From NCBI GenBank assembly GCA_019925795.1, contig CM034303.1, positions 2,232,001-2,296,000 of the forward strand: a stretch of DNA of 64,000 nt, given 5' to 3'. This document shows positions 52,374 to 63,372 of the stretch, in pieces. The notes beneath the pieces were generated by a model that searched no databases, had not been told where the DNA came from, and saw nothing but the letters and a program-made list of their open reading frames with translations. This stretch comes from Dendrobium chrysotoxum (taxonomy: Eukaryota; Streptophyta; Magnoliopsida; Asparagales; Orchidaceae). A program made the position numbers and the translations under genes. Every line of letters starts with the position of its first letter. Position 1 is the stretch's first letter.

Positions 52374-53852
52374 CTAAACATAACCATAATTTTGATTACC
52401 TTCAGAGACTCCATGATCTCCAACTCCACAGACCAGTTTATCCCACATCAACTCAGCTTCTTTCCTAACCTTTCTCGGAGCCCATAATACATCCAAAATT
52501 GAACACCATGAAGTATAATCAGGAATGCACCCATCAATCATCATCTCATCAACAATGCTTGAAGCCTTATGAACATCCCCTTTCTTGCAGTAGAACTCCA
52601 AAAGAAGACTATATGTCTCAGGCTCAACTGAAATTCCCCGATTCCTCGAGGAAAGGTAAACCTGAAAAGCTCGAATTATCTCCCCTGAGCTACAAAGTCC
52701 TCTTATCACCATATTGTGAATCCTAACATGAAGGCTCCAAGTTAATCTGTTTGGCACAATTCCGCTAAGAACCATCTCATCCAAATAGTTTGCAGCTTCC
52801 TGATATCTATTAGATACACACAAGCTCTTGATAATCTTCCCAAACAATCCAGCATCTGGCTTTCTCCCATGAAGCCTCATCTTATCAAAAACCTCTAATG
52901 CTTCTCGCAATTTTTCTTCGCCGCATAAACCATTGATAAGAGCAGCATAGGTGACAACATTTGGCAAGCATCCCTGTTTCCTCATCTGCTCTAACAACTC
53001 CATTGCCTCCATTGCCCGGCCACCTTTACAAAGCCCATCAATTAACGAGCTATAGGTGACCACATTGGGCTTAATCCCTTTCTTACTCATCTCATCAAAC
53101 ACCTTGAGAGCATGTTCGAACTGCCCAGACCTGCACAAACCATGCATCAAAGAAGTAAAAGTGACGACCGTGGGTGAAAGTCCCTGTTGCGGCATTTCAT
53201 CAAACAGCTTACAGGCATCATCGAGTCTTCCATGCTGGCAAAGCCCGTCGATCAAAGTGCTGTAAGTGCAGGCGTCTGGCGGGCATCCTCGGTCTGCCAT
53301 TCGATGGAATATGCGGAATGCGGCTTCAATGACGCCGGAGGAGCAAAGGGCCTTGATGAGGATATTGAAAGACGAAACAGTGAAGGGGACACCGCTTACC
53401 TTCATCTCGTTGAAGAGGGTTTTGGCAAGGGAAAGATGGTTGTTTGCAACGAGAGCGGCGAGGACGGCGTTGTAGGAGCGGTGGGAAGGGCGAAGGAGGA
53501 AGTCGGAGGTCATGCGGCGGAAGAGACGAAGGGCGTCGAGAGGGAGGTGGGCGCGGGAGTAGGCGCGGATGAGGGGGAGGAAGGAGGGTTCGGCAGGAGG
53601 GTCACCGAGCTCGGAGAAGGCACGGGATAGGAGGGATTCAGCGGGACGGTGAAGGCCCGAGGCGGCGAGGCGGGTGGCCATGAGTGCAAAGGTGGAATGG
53701 TCATGGCGGTAGCCGGAGGAATACTCGTTGGAGGCGGATTCGAAGATGAGTAGAGCTTTCTGGATGTCACGCTCGGAGCGGATTAACTGGAGGACGTGGG
53801 AAGGTGCCGGCGGCGCCGTCCACTTGATCGCCGGAGTTTTGGAGGAGACCAT
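52374..53852 (-). CDS. P-class pentatricopeptide repeat protein
   Basis: Single exon, 492 residues from Met at 53852. An in-frame Met at 53957 would add 35 residues (MKLGRSAPIFPQEKK...), possibly a targeting extension. I prefer 53852 because related plant proteins begin with an S-S-K-x-x-x-K-W stretch there. About ten 35-residue repeats follow, for example VVTYSSLIDGLCKGGRAMEA and NVVTYAALINGLCGEEKLRE, ending in GCIPDY repeats without E or DYW motifs. It resembles Arabidopsis At5g46100 in order and spacing. P-class PPR proteins bind organellar RNA sequence-specifically and act in its processing, stability or translation. The RNA target is unknown. No introns or breaks. Confidence 0.94.
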   Translation of the reverse strand: MVSSKTPAIKWTAPPAPSHVLQLIRSERDIQKALLIFESASNEYSSGYRHDHSTFALMATRLAASGLHRPAESLLSRAFSELGDPPAEPSFLPLIRAYSRAHLPLDALRLFRRMTSDFLLRPSHRSYNAVLAALVANNHLSLAKTLFNEMKVSGVPFTVSSFNILIKALCSSGVIEAAFRIFHRMADRGCPPDACTYSTLIDGLCQHGRLDDACKLFDEMPQQGLSPTVVTFTSLMHGLCRSGQFEHALKVFDEMSKKGIKPNVVTYSSLIDGLCKGGRAMEAMELLEQMRKQGCLPNVVTYAALINGLCGEEKLREALEVFDKMRLHGRKPDAGLFGKIIKSLCVSNRYQEAANYLDEMVLSGIVPNRLTWSLHVRIHNMVIRGLCSSGEIIRAFQVYLSSRNRGISVEPETYSLLLEFYCKKGDVHKASSIVDEMMIDGCIPDYTSWCSILDVLWAPRKVRKEAELMWDKLVCGVGDHGVSEGNQNYGYV

Positions 53853-54000
53853 AGGTGTGAAACCGGGTGGGGAATAGAGCGAAAATGGACGGACAAATTT
53901 TAAAAACAGATTTTTTTTTTCCTGGGGAAAAATAGGGGCACTCCTGCCCAATTTCATTCCACCAAAAAAAACAAAAAAAAAAGAATAGGTTTGTAAGAAA
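53853..54000. promoter_or_regulatory. Short upstream region of the PPR gene
   Basis: Only about 150 bp separates the PPR start from retroelement-derived A-rich DNA. The coding strand here is T-rich. No TATA box is evident, so the promoter may include transposon sequence. Confidence 0.3.
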
Positions 54001-55385
54001 AAATAAAGAAAAACTTACAAAACATAGCAAAAAAAAACCTTACAAAAGGAGAAAGAGAAAGAAAAAACAAAGAGCTAATTAACAATTAGCTCTGAAACCT
54101 AAAAACTAAACAACAGACCAGGCAATAAAAATGCCAACAAGAATTGTCCAATAAAACAAAAGAGAACTAATAGTCCTCAAGCTCTTATAAGCCACCAACC
54201 CATTAGCAAGAGAACAACTTGATCAAATAGCAGCTTAAAAAAGAATGACGAAGTTAATACCAGTCACCACCAAAAAAAGGGACAAATAGGCAAAAGAAGA
54301 TAATCAATAGAGAACCAATTGTCCCAAACCAAGTTCCAGAACTCAAGAAGGGAATTGAAACCCATCCAAGCCTCCAACCAAACAACCAACAAATAACCAA
54401 AAGCTGCTGCAGAAATTCAAACCAGCCAAGACTAAGCATTACCCTATCCACAAAACACCAAAGAGAAATTAATATAAAGTTTACTAGATTAAGAGAATCA
54501 GTAGAGAACTAGAGCCACCAAACCAATCTCCTGCACCAAGAGGAGATAAACAACTCCCAGCCAACCAAGCTAAAGAGCAAGAGAACAACCAGATCGTCGA
54601 ATAGCATAAGAAAACCCAAAAACAAGGACACCAATACCTGCAAAACAACTACATAAGCCAAAAATTCAGAAAATCAAAGACCAAAAACCAAAAAAGGCCT
54701 CAGGGCAGAGGAACCTTTAGCTAACACACTACTTTGGTTGCTAGACCCGACCTTCCAAGGGAAAAACCTAGTTGCCAAGCCAACCATCCAAAAAAAGAAA
54801 AAAAAGGAACCTAGTCATCACCGACCAAGACCCACAAAACAGAACAAAAAGAGCAACCAACACCCATTAAAAAAAGAAAAATAAAGACAAAATAAAGAAA
54901 AAACAGCTTTGTCATCCAAGGAAAACCCTGGTTGCCAAGTTAGAAACCAGAAACCAAATTAAAAATACAAAAAATCGCAAAACCAACACCACCTTAAACA
55001 AGCAAATAACAAAATTTATGTAAGAAAATTCAATTTGCAGCTTTAGCCTTAACAGCAGACTTAATACTCTTATATAAAGAGGAAGAACAACAAAAATAAT
55101 TATCAAATTTTCTCATATTCCTTTCTCTCCAATTAAAATAAACATAGCAATAAATATATAGGAAAAATTAGAATTTAGCATCCGAAAACCAATCCGAATC
55201 CAAAATAAAAGTAAAATTTTGAATAAGATTAGGCATAAGAATAAAATAACTTAACCCAGGCACTATTTTATCAATAATTCTAAATGAAAAATCACATTCA
55301 AAGAATAAATGAGTATGACTTTCTTTAGCTTTAGAATAAAGGATACAAGTTAAAAGAACATTCAATTTCCTTTTAGCTAAGACCA
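54000..55385 (-). pseudogene. LINE 3' end with zinc-binding RT domain
   Basis: On the minus strand, 55168-55386 reads KAKESHTHLFFECDFSFRII, the zf-RVT signature that follows reverse transcriptase in plant L1-type LINEs. The first Cys position reads Tyr in ILYSKAKES. The text to 54000 is low-complexity (A-rich on plus) with many stops and is taken as the decayed tail. It abuts a truncated Ty3/gypsy gag at about 55385. Confidence 0.65.
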
Positions 55386-55810
55386 TCAGAGAATTTCTCC
55401 CAGGTAATCAGAGAGTTCAATCTCCTTTGAAATTTCTCCTCCTGCTGGCCCATCCACCAGCTCTCTGCCACACCATCTAATAGAAAAATTGCTAACAGTA
55501 CCTTCCTCTCAGGAGGACACTGCATACCGTCAAATGTCTTTTCTAGCCACCTCAATCAATCCTCTGCCTCTCTGGGCTCAACAATACCCTCAAATTTCGA
55601 AGGCTTCAATCTCAGAAACATTTGTAGATGTCTGTCTACCTCTTTAGATCTGACAACAGGAACTCTGCTCTGTGCCTCACCCATCATCTGGGCTATCAAA
55701 GTAGCAAACTATGAAACTATATTCGAACCAACTGTTAGAGCAGAACTATATACAGGAGCTACCTGACTAACACTCTGTCCATCGATCATATCTGGATCTG
55801 GTGGATCCAT
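55373..55810 (-). pseudogene. Tekay-type Gag, 5' part, truncated
   Basis: It starts with ATG at 55808-55810 (MDPPDPDMIDGQSVSQ). It has in-frame stops near 55709 and 55557, continues WLEKTFDGMQCPPERKVLLA and AESWWMGQQEEKFQRRL, and ends at the LINE junction. These are Gag-core motifs of Ty3/gypsy chromoviruses. It lies downstream (minus strand) of the LTR at 55969-57760 with a primer-binding site between, so it belongs to that LTR as 5' LTR. Confidence 0.88.
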
Positions 55811-55948
55811 AATCACATAGAATATGTAACTGAACACACATGCATATAAAATAAAAATAATGAACACTCAGACAGACTTGAAACTACCCCACTAAACTTA
55901 CAAATCAATTCATATAGCTCTGTTTTACAATCCAATTCCAAAACTATT

Positions 55949-55960
55949 GCTTTGATACCA
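55949..55960 (-). other. Primer-binding site next to the left Tekay LTR
   Basis: The minus strand reads TGGTATCAAAGC, one base off the Met-tRNA complement TGGTATCAGAGC, 8 bp from the LTR end. It shows that this LTR served as a 5' LTR. Confidence 0.75.
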
Positions 55961-55968
55961 CAAAAGCT

Positions 55969-57760
55969 TGTCACAACCCAACCCGACCAGGATAGGTCCT
56001 ATCGCGTTGAGCTGTAACAGGCAAACCTCAAGATCTAATTTTGAAATTATTTCAAATTTTCTGTCAATATTCATTGAAATAAATGACAAACTACATAGCT
56101 ACTAAACTATCCAAATACTGAAAAACTCATCCATAAAGTTTCTTTTATTCATCAAAATAAATTTCTTTTATTCATCAAAATAAATATCTACATTATAGTA
56201 CATGGCTATAGGCAAGAGCTACAGTACTGAAAATTTAACTAGCCATGACTGTACAAAAATCAAAAGTATAAAATACCTATGATCTCAGATCTGATCTTGA
56301 ACTACTAGTCCACAACCTTTTTTTCCTTCCCAGATCCTAAAAATCAGAAGTAAAATCATAGTGAGCTACAATAGCTCAGTAAGCCACACAAATCAATCTA
56401 AATTTTTAAATATTCTTTTATCAAATATTTTGTTGAATATTTAAAAGTAGTTAATTACAGTTTAAATAAATCACTGAACTGAAAATCACAAGACTGGAAA
56501 ATATAATAAATGCATATCAATAACAGTACAGAACAAATGAATAAACTGAAATTCATATGACAAAGTAATTCAAATCATATTTCACAGACCCAGACATATT
56601 CTCAAAGGATTCTGGCCCCTTATGACTCCCCTTTTTATTTGTGCTTTTAGCATCAGAACATATTAGATATCCCTATCTCAGATAGAATCTCAAAGGATTC
56701 AAGCCCCTTATAACTCCCAGAAATTTCCTAAAACAGACAGAATCTCAAAGGATTTTAGCCCCTTATGGCTCCCAAAAGATATCATTTACTCATATATGCA
56801 CATATATAATCACATTATAACAATTAAAGAGTAATTGAGCATGTATCAAAATTTCACAGTGTTGTATAACAGTAGACAACAGAAAATCCAACTAGGTAAA
56901 ATGCACATTTTCAGAAAATTACCATATTACCAGAGATTGTGTAAAACGATATTTTAATATTTTTATTGTACTGCAGCACTATTTTTTAACATTCTGATAA
57001 TTTTTTATTCACTAAAAACCCTGTAAATTTCAAAACCCTCGGTAAAAAATTTGCAGAAAATATCCAAAATATGCATAATCGTAATCTCTACAACATACAA
57101 AAAGTTACGCGGTGAAAGTTTTAACGGTACAAAGTTATCCCCATTTTTTGCTAACTGATATAAAATTTTAGTCGAAAGATTTGCTGAAACTTATACATTT
57201 TTAAAAATTGAGATAGGCATTATGTGTCTTACCTCAAGACGAACAAGTTTCCCAACTGAGAGCTGATGGACGAAAATGGCCCGAAGTCGCCCAAAATTTG
57301 AATTTCTTCCTTTCTCTCTCCTCTTTCTCTCTTAAATTCATTTTTTGCTTTTCTCTGTTAGCCACGAATCACTTAGGGAAAGATGGATATATAAGCCCTT
57401 TAATGCTTTTAGATATTTGTTTTTTTATATATTTAATTATTTAAATAATTAATTTATTTGTAGAAAATTCATAGAAATTATTTTAGGGATTCAAAAATCA
57501 AAGAACAATATTAAAAAATTATCTAATTTTATTTAAAAAATTTTAGTGAAATCAGTTTACAAAATGGACACCTAACGGTCCCAAAAGCCTCACTTGTACC
57601 AGCACCCCGATTTCTTAAAAATTTTTGGCAGTGCCTAAAAATTATGAAAAAAATTAGGAAAGCTAAAACATAACATTATAAATATTCTGGTGAAGACAGT
57701 TTGTGATTTGGACTTTTTTATGTCAACAAATTTTTTTTTGAAATTTTAAAGGGTTTCACA
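55969..57760 (-). repeat. Tekay-type LTR, complete
   Basis: About 1.79 kb. On the minus strand it starts TGTGAAACCCTTTAAAATTTC at 57760 and ends GGGTTGGGTTGTGACA at 55969. It matches 61714-63372 closely through landmarks such as AGAATCTCAAAGGATT (repeated inside the LTR) and AAAGTTACGCG. It has pol on one side and gag on the other. Confidence 0.9.
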
Positions 57761-57779
57761 ATCTACTCACCTTAAGAAA

Positions 57780-60690
57780 AATGTCGTCCTCGATATTCCC
57801 ATAGCAGAATGAGTCAGAATAAACCTGGATACAGCTGCCTTATATCAGACTCCTTCTCCCAAGTAGCCTCTCTAGCAGTTCTATGCTTCCACTGTACTTT
57901 GACCAAAGGAATTTATTTCCTTCTCAATTTTCTGACATCATATGCCAAAATTCTTTCAGGTTCTTCTATGTACTGCAGATTTGGATGACCCTCAATATCA
58001 TCAGCAGATAATCTCTTCCTAGAATCAAACACCCACTTTCTTAAAGATGATACATGAAACACATTGTGTATATCAGACATATGATCAGGTAATAATAACA
58101 TGTAAGCAGAACTATCAATCCTCTCAATGATCTCAAAAGGTCCAATATACCTTAGACTAAGCTTGCTAATTTTCCCAAATCTATTGACACCTTTCATAGG
58201 ATTAACTTTGACATACACCAGGTCACCAATCTGAAACTCAACCAATTTATGCTTTTGATTATAATACTTCTTCTGTCTATCTTGTGGAGATTTCAACCTT
58301 TCTCTAATCAAATTAATCTTTACAATAATATCATCCAAAAAGGCTAAATCTATCACATGTCTATCTCCCACCTCTGTTAAAGTCAAATGAGCCATACATT
58401 TTCTATCATACAGAGCTTCATAGGGAGCAATGCCTATGCTGTATTGATAACTATTATTATATGCAAACTCTATTAATGAGATATGATCCTCCTAACTGCC
58501 CCCAAAATCTAAAACACATAATCTCAAAAGATCCTCCAGTACCTGAATAGTCCTTTCAGACTGTCCATCTATTTACGGATGAAAAGTTGTACTGAAGTGC
58601 AACTTCGTACCCAGTACCTGCTGAATACCTCTCCAAAATTTAGAGGTAAATCTATCATCCTGATCAGATACAATCACTTTCGGCACACTATGCAACCTGA
58701 TTATATCTTTAACATAGATATGTGCTAACATGTTGACCAGATCTGTCTGTCTAATCGGAAGAAAATTGGCAGATTTTATCAGTCGATCAACGACAACCCA
58801 AATAACATTATGCCCCTGTCTCGATCTAAGGAAACCCATAGCAAAATCCATTGTTACCTCTTTCCATTTCCACTCTAAAATGGGTAATGACTGCAAAAGA
58901 CCTCCCAGTCACTGATGCTCTGCTTTCAATAGTTGACATGCCTCACATTTTGAAACAAACTCCGCTATAAATAGTATAGCCTGAATAATGAGCCTCATAT
59001 AGAATCTCCTACCTCATATCTCCAAAAATAGGAATCCAAAGTCTATCCTTACAGAAAAGAATACCAGAATCAGAAACTCGTAGTTCAGATTTCTTACCAG
59101 ATCTAATCTGATCAATCAACTTCAGATATTCTTCATTTGATTTTTGAGCTTCATGAATTTTTTCTTCTAAAGAGGGCTGAATGATCATCTGAGTCACTAT
59201 ACTAGAATTCCAACACATAGGAGAAATCACCTCCAACTGTATTCTCTCCATATCTCGTATCAAATACTCATCAGAAGTGAGTTACATACATGATAATTCA
59301 GAAGACTTCCTACTCAGAGCATTTGCAATCATATTAGCCTTACCAGGCTCATATTGAACCGTTAGATCATAGTCTTTAATTAACTCAAGTCATCTTCTTT
59401 GCCTTAAATTTAGATCCTTCTGAGTGAATATGTACTTCAAACTTTGATGATTCGTAAAAATCTCATACCTGACATAGTATAAATAATGACGTCAAATCTT
59501 CAAAGCAAATACAACAGCAGCCAACTCTAGATCAGGCGTCAGATAGTTCCTTTCATGTGGCTTCAACTGTCTTGAAGCATAAACTATCACTCGACCATGA
59601 TGTATTAAAATGCACCCCAAACCTCTCAGTAAAGCATCACTGAATACCTGAAATCCTTCTATACTATAGGGAAGAGCCAAAAGTGGAGCATAAGTCAAAC
59701 AATCCTTCAATCTCTGAAAACTAGCCTCACACTCTGGTGTCCAGACAAAAGCTACTGACTTCTGAGTCAGTCTCGTCAGAGGTGCTGAAATCTGAGAAAA
59801 TCTCTTCACAAACTTCCTATAATATCCAGCCATACCCAAGAAACTGCGTATCTCAAACATCGTAGTAGGCCTTGGCCAATTAGTTACAGCTTGAACTTTC
59901 TGGGGATCAACAGAGATATCATCACCACTCACCACATATCCCAGAAAAGAAATACTCTTCAGATAAAACTCACATTTAGAAAATTTTGCATACAACTTGT
60001 GATGCCTCAAAGTCTCTAATACACTTCTCAGATGTCTAATGTGATCTTCCTCAGAAGCAGAATATACCAAAATGTCATCTATAAAAACAATCACAAATTG
60101 ATCCAAATAATCTTTAAAGACTCTATTCATCATATCCATAAAGACAGTTGATGCATTAGTCACCCCAAATGGCATGACCAAAAACTCATAGTGTCCATAT
60201 CGACTACTGAAAGTTGTCTTCATCACATCAGCCTCTCTCACCTTCACCTGATAGTAACCTGATTGTAGATCAATCTTTGAGGAGACAGAAGATACAACAA
60301 GCTGATTAAATAGATCATCAATTCTTGGTAGTGGATACTTATTCTTGATAGTGACTTTATTCAACTCTCTATAATCAATACACATACACATTGTACTATC
60401 CTTTTTCTTCATAAATAGAACAGGTGCTCCCCAGGGAGAGACACTAGGACGAACAAATAGTCTATCAACCAACTCCTGAAGCTGAACCTTCAACTCCTGA
60501 AGCTCCTTTGGTGCCATTCTATACGGAGCTTTAGATATCAAGGCCGTACCTAAAAATATGTCTATACAAAACTCTGTCTCTATCTGGAGGTAAACTGACT
60601 AACTCCTCAGGAAATACATCTGAAAAATCTCGTACTACTGGGATATCAAAAGGAGAACATGTATCTATACTCCTATCCTGAACTCAGCAT
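57780..60690 (-). pseudogene. Tekay/Del-type chromovirus pol, gag and protease missing
   Basis: Read right to left: FDIPVVRDFSDVFPEELVSL linker (60590-60650), reverse transcriptase 59492-60541 (PISVSPWGAP-type start, SKIDLQSGYYQVKVREADVM, MPFGVTNASTVFM, IVFIDDILVYS). RNase H follows with LKPHERNYLTPDLELAAVVF, then integrase 57913-58896 (VIVSDQDDRFTSKFW) with its GPY/F end. Past a frameshift (about 57885-57910) lies a chromodomain (VKVQWKHR, EATWEKESDI). Stops break the frame near 59490, 59264, 58572 and 58500. A chromodomain after integrase marks the Tekay/Del group of chromoviruses, which the RT text also suggests. Confidence 0.92.
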
Positions 60691-60705
60691 ATTAAGTAAA
60701 TCTTC

Positions 60706-61160
60706 TTACTTTTGATGAAGAATATCCAAGTGCCTGCCCAACAAATTGGAATTGGCCCAATTATTCCCCTTGATGGAGAGCTTTAGATGCTTAAGCTTAT
60801 TACAGAAATCTACCAAAGGATGCCCAATACACTTAGTAGAGAAGACAGACATCAAGGCCAACCAAAATTGATCAATTTTTGCCCAATAGTTCTTATAAAG
60901 AAATCTGTGAGGGGAAGAAGTTCTTTCACCAGGATGAAGCACAATAGGACAATGATTAGAGCAAGAGGGGCTTTTAATCACATAGTGTGAGTTGGGAAAG
61001 GAAGCCAACCACTCATCATTCACCAACATTCGATCTAGCTTCATATGAATAGGCTTATCCAGCCTCTGATTAAACCAAGTATAAGGATTTCCCATAGAAG
61101 CAAGTTCTTTAAGCTTCATCTTGAAGATAGTAGCATTGAAATCATGAAGGCAAAATGATT
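60706..61160 (-). pseudogene. LINE endonuclease C-terminal fragment
   Basis: On the minus strand: CLHDFNATIFK, then LASMGNPYTWFNQR, KLDRMLVNDEWLASFPNSHY and SCSNHCPIVLHPG. This is the end of the AP-endonuclease domain of plant L1-type LINEs (YTW-N-R, LDR-L-N, and an S-D-H motif that here reads S-N-H, so a catalytic Asp is replaced). Reverse transcriptase does not follow. Confidence 0.85.
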
Positions 61161-61301
61161 TTTCTTTTTGAAGATTAACTCAACAAAGTAAGTTTTAACT
61201 ATCTGATTTATTTGGGGTGTTTTAACATCGAGGCATTAATCATGCTTCTTCACATTGCTTTGAAACCGTGATTATTTGACCAGAATGAAGCTTTTGATTA
61301 T

Positions 61302-61514
61302 TTGTTATTGATTCTTAATTCCATTCTGCTATATATTTTTGAAGCAGATCTGTTCTGTTTTTCTATTTTATCTCATCCTCCTTCTGAGCCTAACTCCTGC
61401 ACTCCTGGTTGCCATGATTGTAATATGTCACATTTGGAACTTTTATATGTAAAAAATCAAACTGACAGATATAACATAATCCCAGGCTCCTTGAACAATC
61501 GAAGCATCTGCTAA
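61302..61514 (+). other. Unrecognised open segment in the insert
   Basis: An open plus-strand stretch includes SHPPSEPNSCTPGCHDCN and LLYVKNQTDRYNIIPG. Its codon-like composition differs from the surrounding AT-rich DNA. It could be a captured exon fragment of a host gene, with GCAG before ATCTGTTCTG at 61346 as a possible acceptor. I do not recognise the protein and chance is possible. Confidence 0.25.
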
Positions 61515-61713
61515 TGAGATAGTGGTGGCATCAAAAGTTTCAGCCGTTTCTAAATTTTAGTTGGCGTGCCTAAGAAATTAGATCATTACCTGTAAGTGAC
61601 TCTATTAATCATGTTCATATCAGCTTTGATTCATGGTGTTTATCAAATATTTAAAAAGGAGAACATGTATCTATACTCCTATCCTGAACTAATGCCAGAA
61701 ATACCATTTAAAT

Positions 61714-63372
61714 ATTGAAATAAATGACAAACTACATAGATACTAAACTATCCAAATATTGAAAAACTCATCCATAAAGTTTCTTTCATTCATCAAAATA
61801 AATATCTACACTATATTACATGGCTACAGGCAAGAGCTACAAAACTGAAAATTTAACTAGCCATGAATGTATAAAAATCAAAAGTGTAAAATACCTATGA
61901 TCTCAGATCTGATCCTGAACTGCTAGTCCATAACCTTTTTTCAGTTCCCAGATCCTAAAAATCAGAAGTAAAACCATAGTGAGCTACAATAGCTCAGCAA
62001 GCCACATAAACCAATCTAAATTTTCAAATATTCTTTTATCAAATATTTTGTTAAATATTTAAAAGCAGTTAGTTACAGTTTTAAAAAATCACTGAATTAA
62101 AAATCATAAGATTGAGAAATGTAATAAATGCATATCAATAACAGTATAGAATGAATGAATAAACTGAAATTCATATCACAGAGTAATTCAGATCACATTT
62201 CCAGGACCCAGACAGAATCTCAAAGGATTCTGGCCCCTTATGACTCCCCTTTTTATTTGTGCTTTTAGCATCAGAACATATCGAATATCCCTGTCTCAGA
62301 TAGAATCTCAAAGGATTCAAGCCCCTTATAACTCCTAGAAATTCTTTGACATAAACAGAATCTCAAAAGATTCTGGCCCCTTATGTCTCCCAACAGATAT
62401 TATTTACTCACATATGCACATATATAATCACATTATAATAATTAAAGAGTAATTGTGCATGTATCAAAATTTTACAATGTTGTATAACAGTAGATAACAG
62501 AAAATCCCACTAGCAAAAATGCACATTTTCAGAAAATTACCAAATTATCAGAGATTATGTAAAACGATCTTTTAAGACTTTTATTGTACTACAGCACTAT
62601 TTTTAACATCCCGATAATTCTCTATTCACCAAAAATCCCGCAAATTTCAAAACCCTTGGTGAAAAATTTGCAGAAAATATCCAAAATATGTATAATCATA
62701 ATCTCTGCAACATACAAAAAGTTACGCGATGAAAGTTTTATCGGTGCAAAGTTATCCCCGTTTTTTGCTAACGGATACAAAATTTTAGTCGAAAGATTTG
62801 CCAATAATAAATACATTTTTAAAAATTGAGACAGGCATTATGTGTCTTATCTCGAGACGAACAAGTTTCCCAACTGAGCCGATGGACGAAAACGGCCCGA
62901 AGTCGCCCAAAATCCGAATTTCTTTCTTTCTCTATCCTCTTTCTCTCTTAAATTCGTTTTTTGCTTTTCTCTGTTAGCCACGAATCACTTAGGGAAAGAT
63001 GGATATATAAGCCCTTTAATGCTTTTAGATATATAAATTTTTTAATTTAATTATTTAAATAATTAATTTTTTGTTGAAAATTTATAGAAATTATTTTAGG
63101 GATTCAAAAATCAAAGAACAATATTAAAAAAATTATCTAATTTTATTTAGAAAATTTTGGTGAAATTAGTTTACAAAATGGACACCTGACGGTCTCAAAA
63201 GCCTCACTTGTACCAACACCCCGATTTCTTAAGAAATTTTAACAGTGCCCCAAAATTATGAAAAAAAAGAGTAGCTAAAACATGACATTATAAATGTTCT
63301 GGCAAAGATGGTTTGTGATTTAGACTTCTCTATGTCAATAAAAAAAATCTTGAAATTTGAAAGGGTTTCACA
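61714..63372 (-). repeat. Tekay-type LTR, truncated
   Basis: It starts TGTGAAACCCTTTCAAATTTC on the minus strand at 63372 and follows the left LTR for about 1.66 kb, then breaks off at 61714. Missing are the last ~104 bp of the LTR, the primer-binding site, gag and protease, because pol linker sequence follows directly. Small differences from the left LTR occur throughout (roughly one per 15-20 bases by eye). Confidence 0.9.

Larger units (their letters stand above)
60648..61690. mobile_element. 969-bp insert between perfect 37-bp direct repeats
   Basis: The identical 37-bp stretch at 60648-60684 and 61654-61690 (beginning AAAAGGAGAACATG) is Tekay linker sequence duplicated around an insert at 60685-61653. 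The left half of the insert is LINE endonuclease sequence on the minus strand. The right half (about 61160-61653) is unrelated single-copy-looking DNA. No poly(A) tail is clear at either end. Confidence 0.85.

Noticed and set aside
53187..53630. Plus-strand open frames across the PPR gene
   Set aside because: They are mirror frames of a repeat-rich PPR coding sequence, with Glu/Gly/Val-biased composition.
53853..53957. PPR start at 53957
   Set aside because: The 35 extra residues are open but the conserved family start lies at 53852. Kept only as a possible targeting extension.
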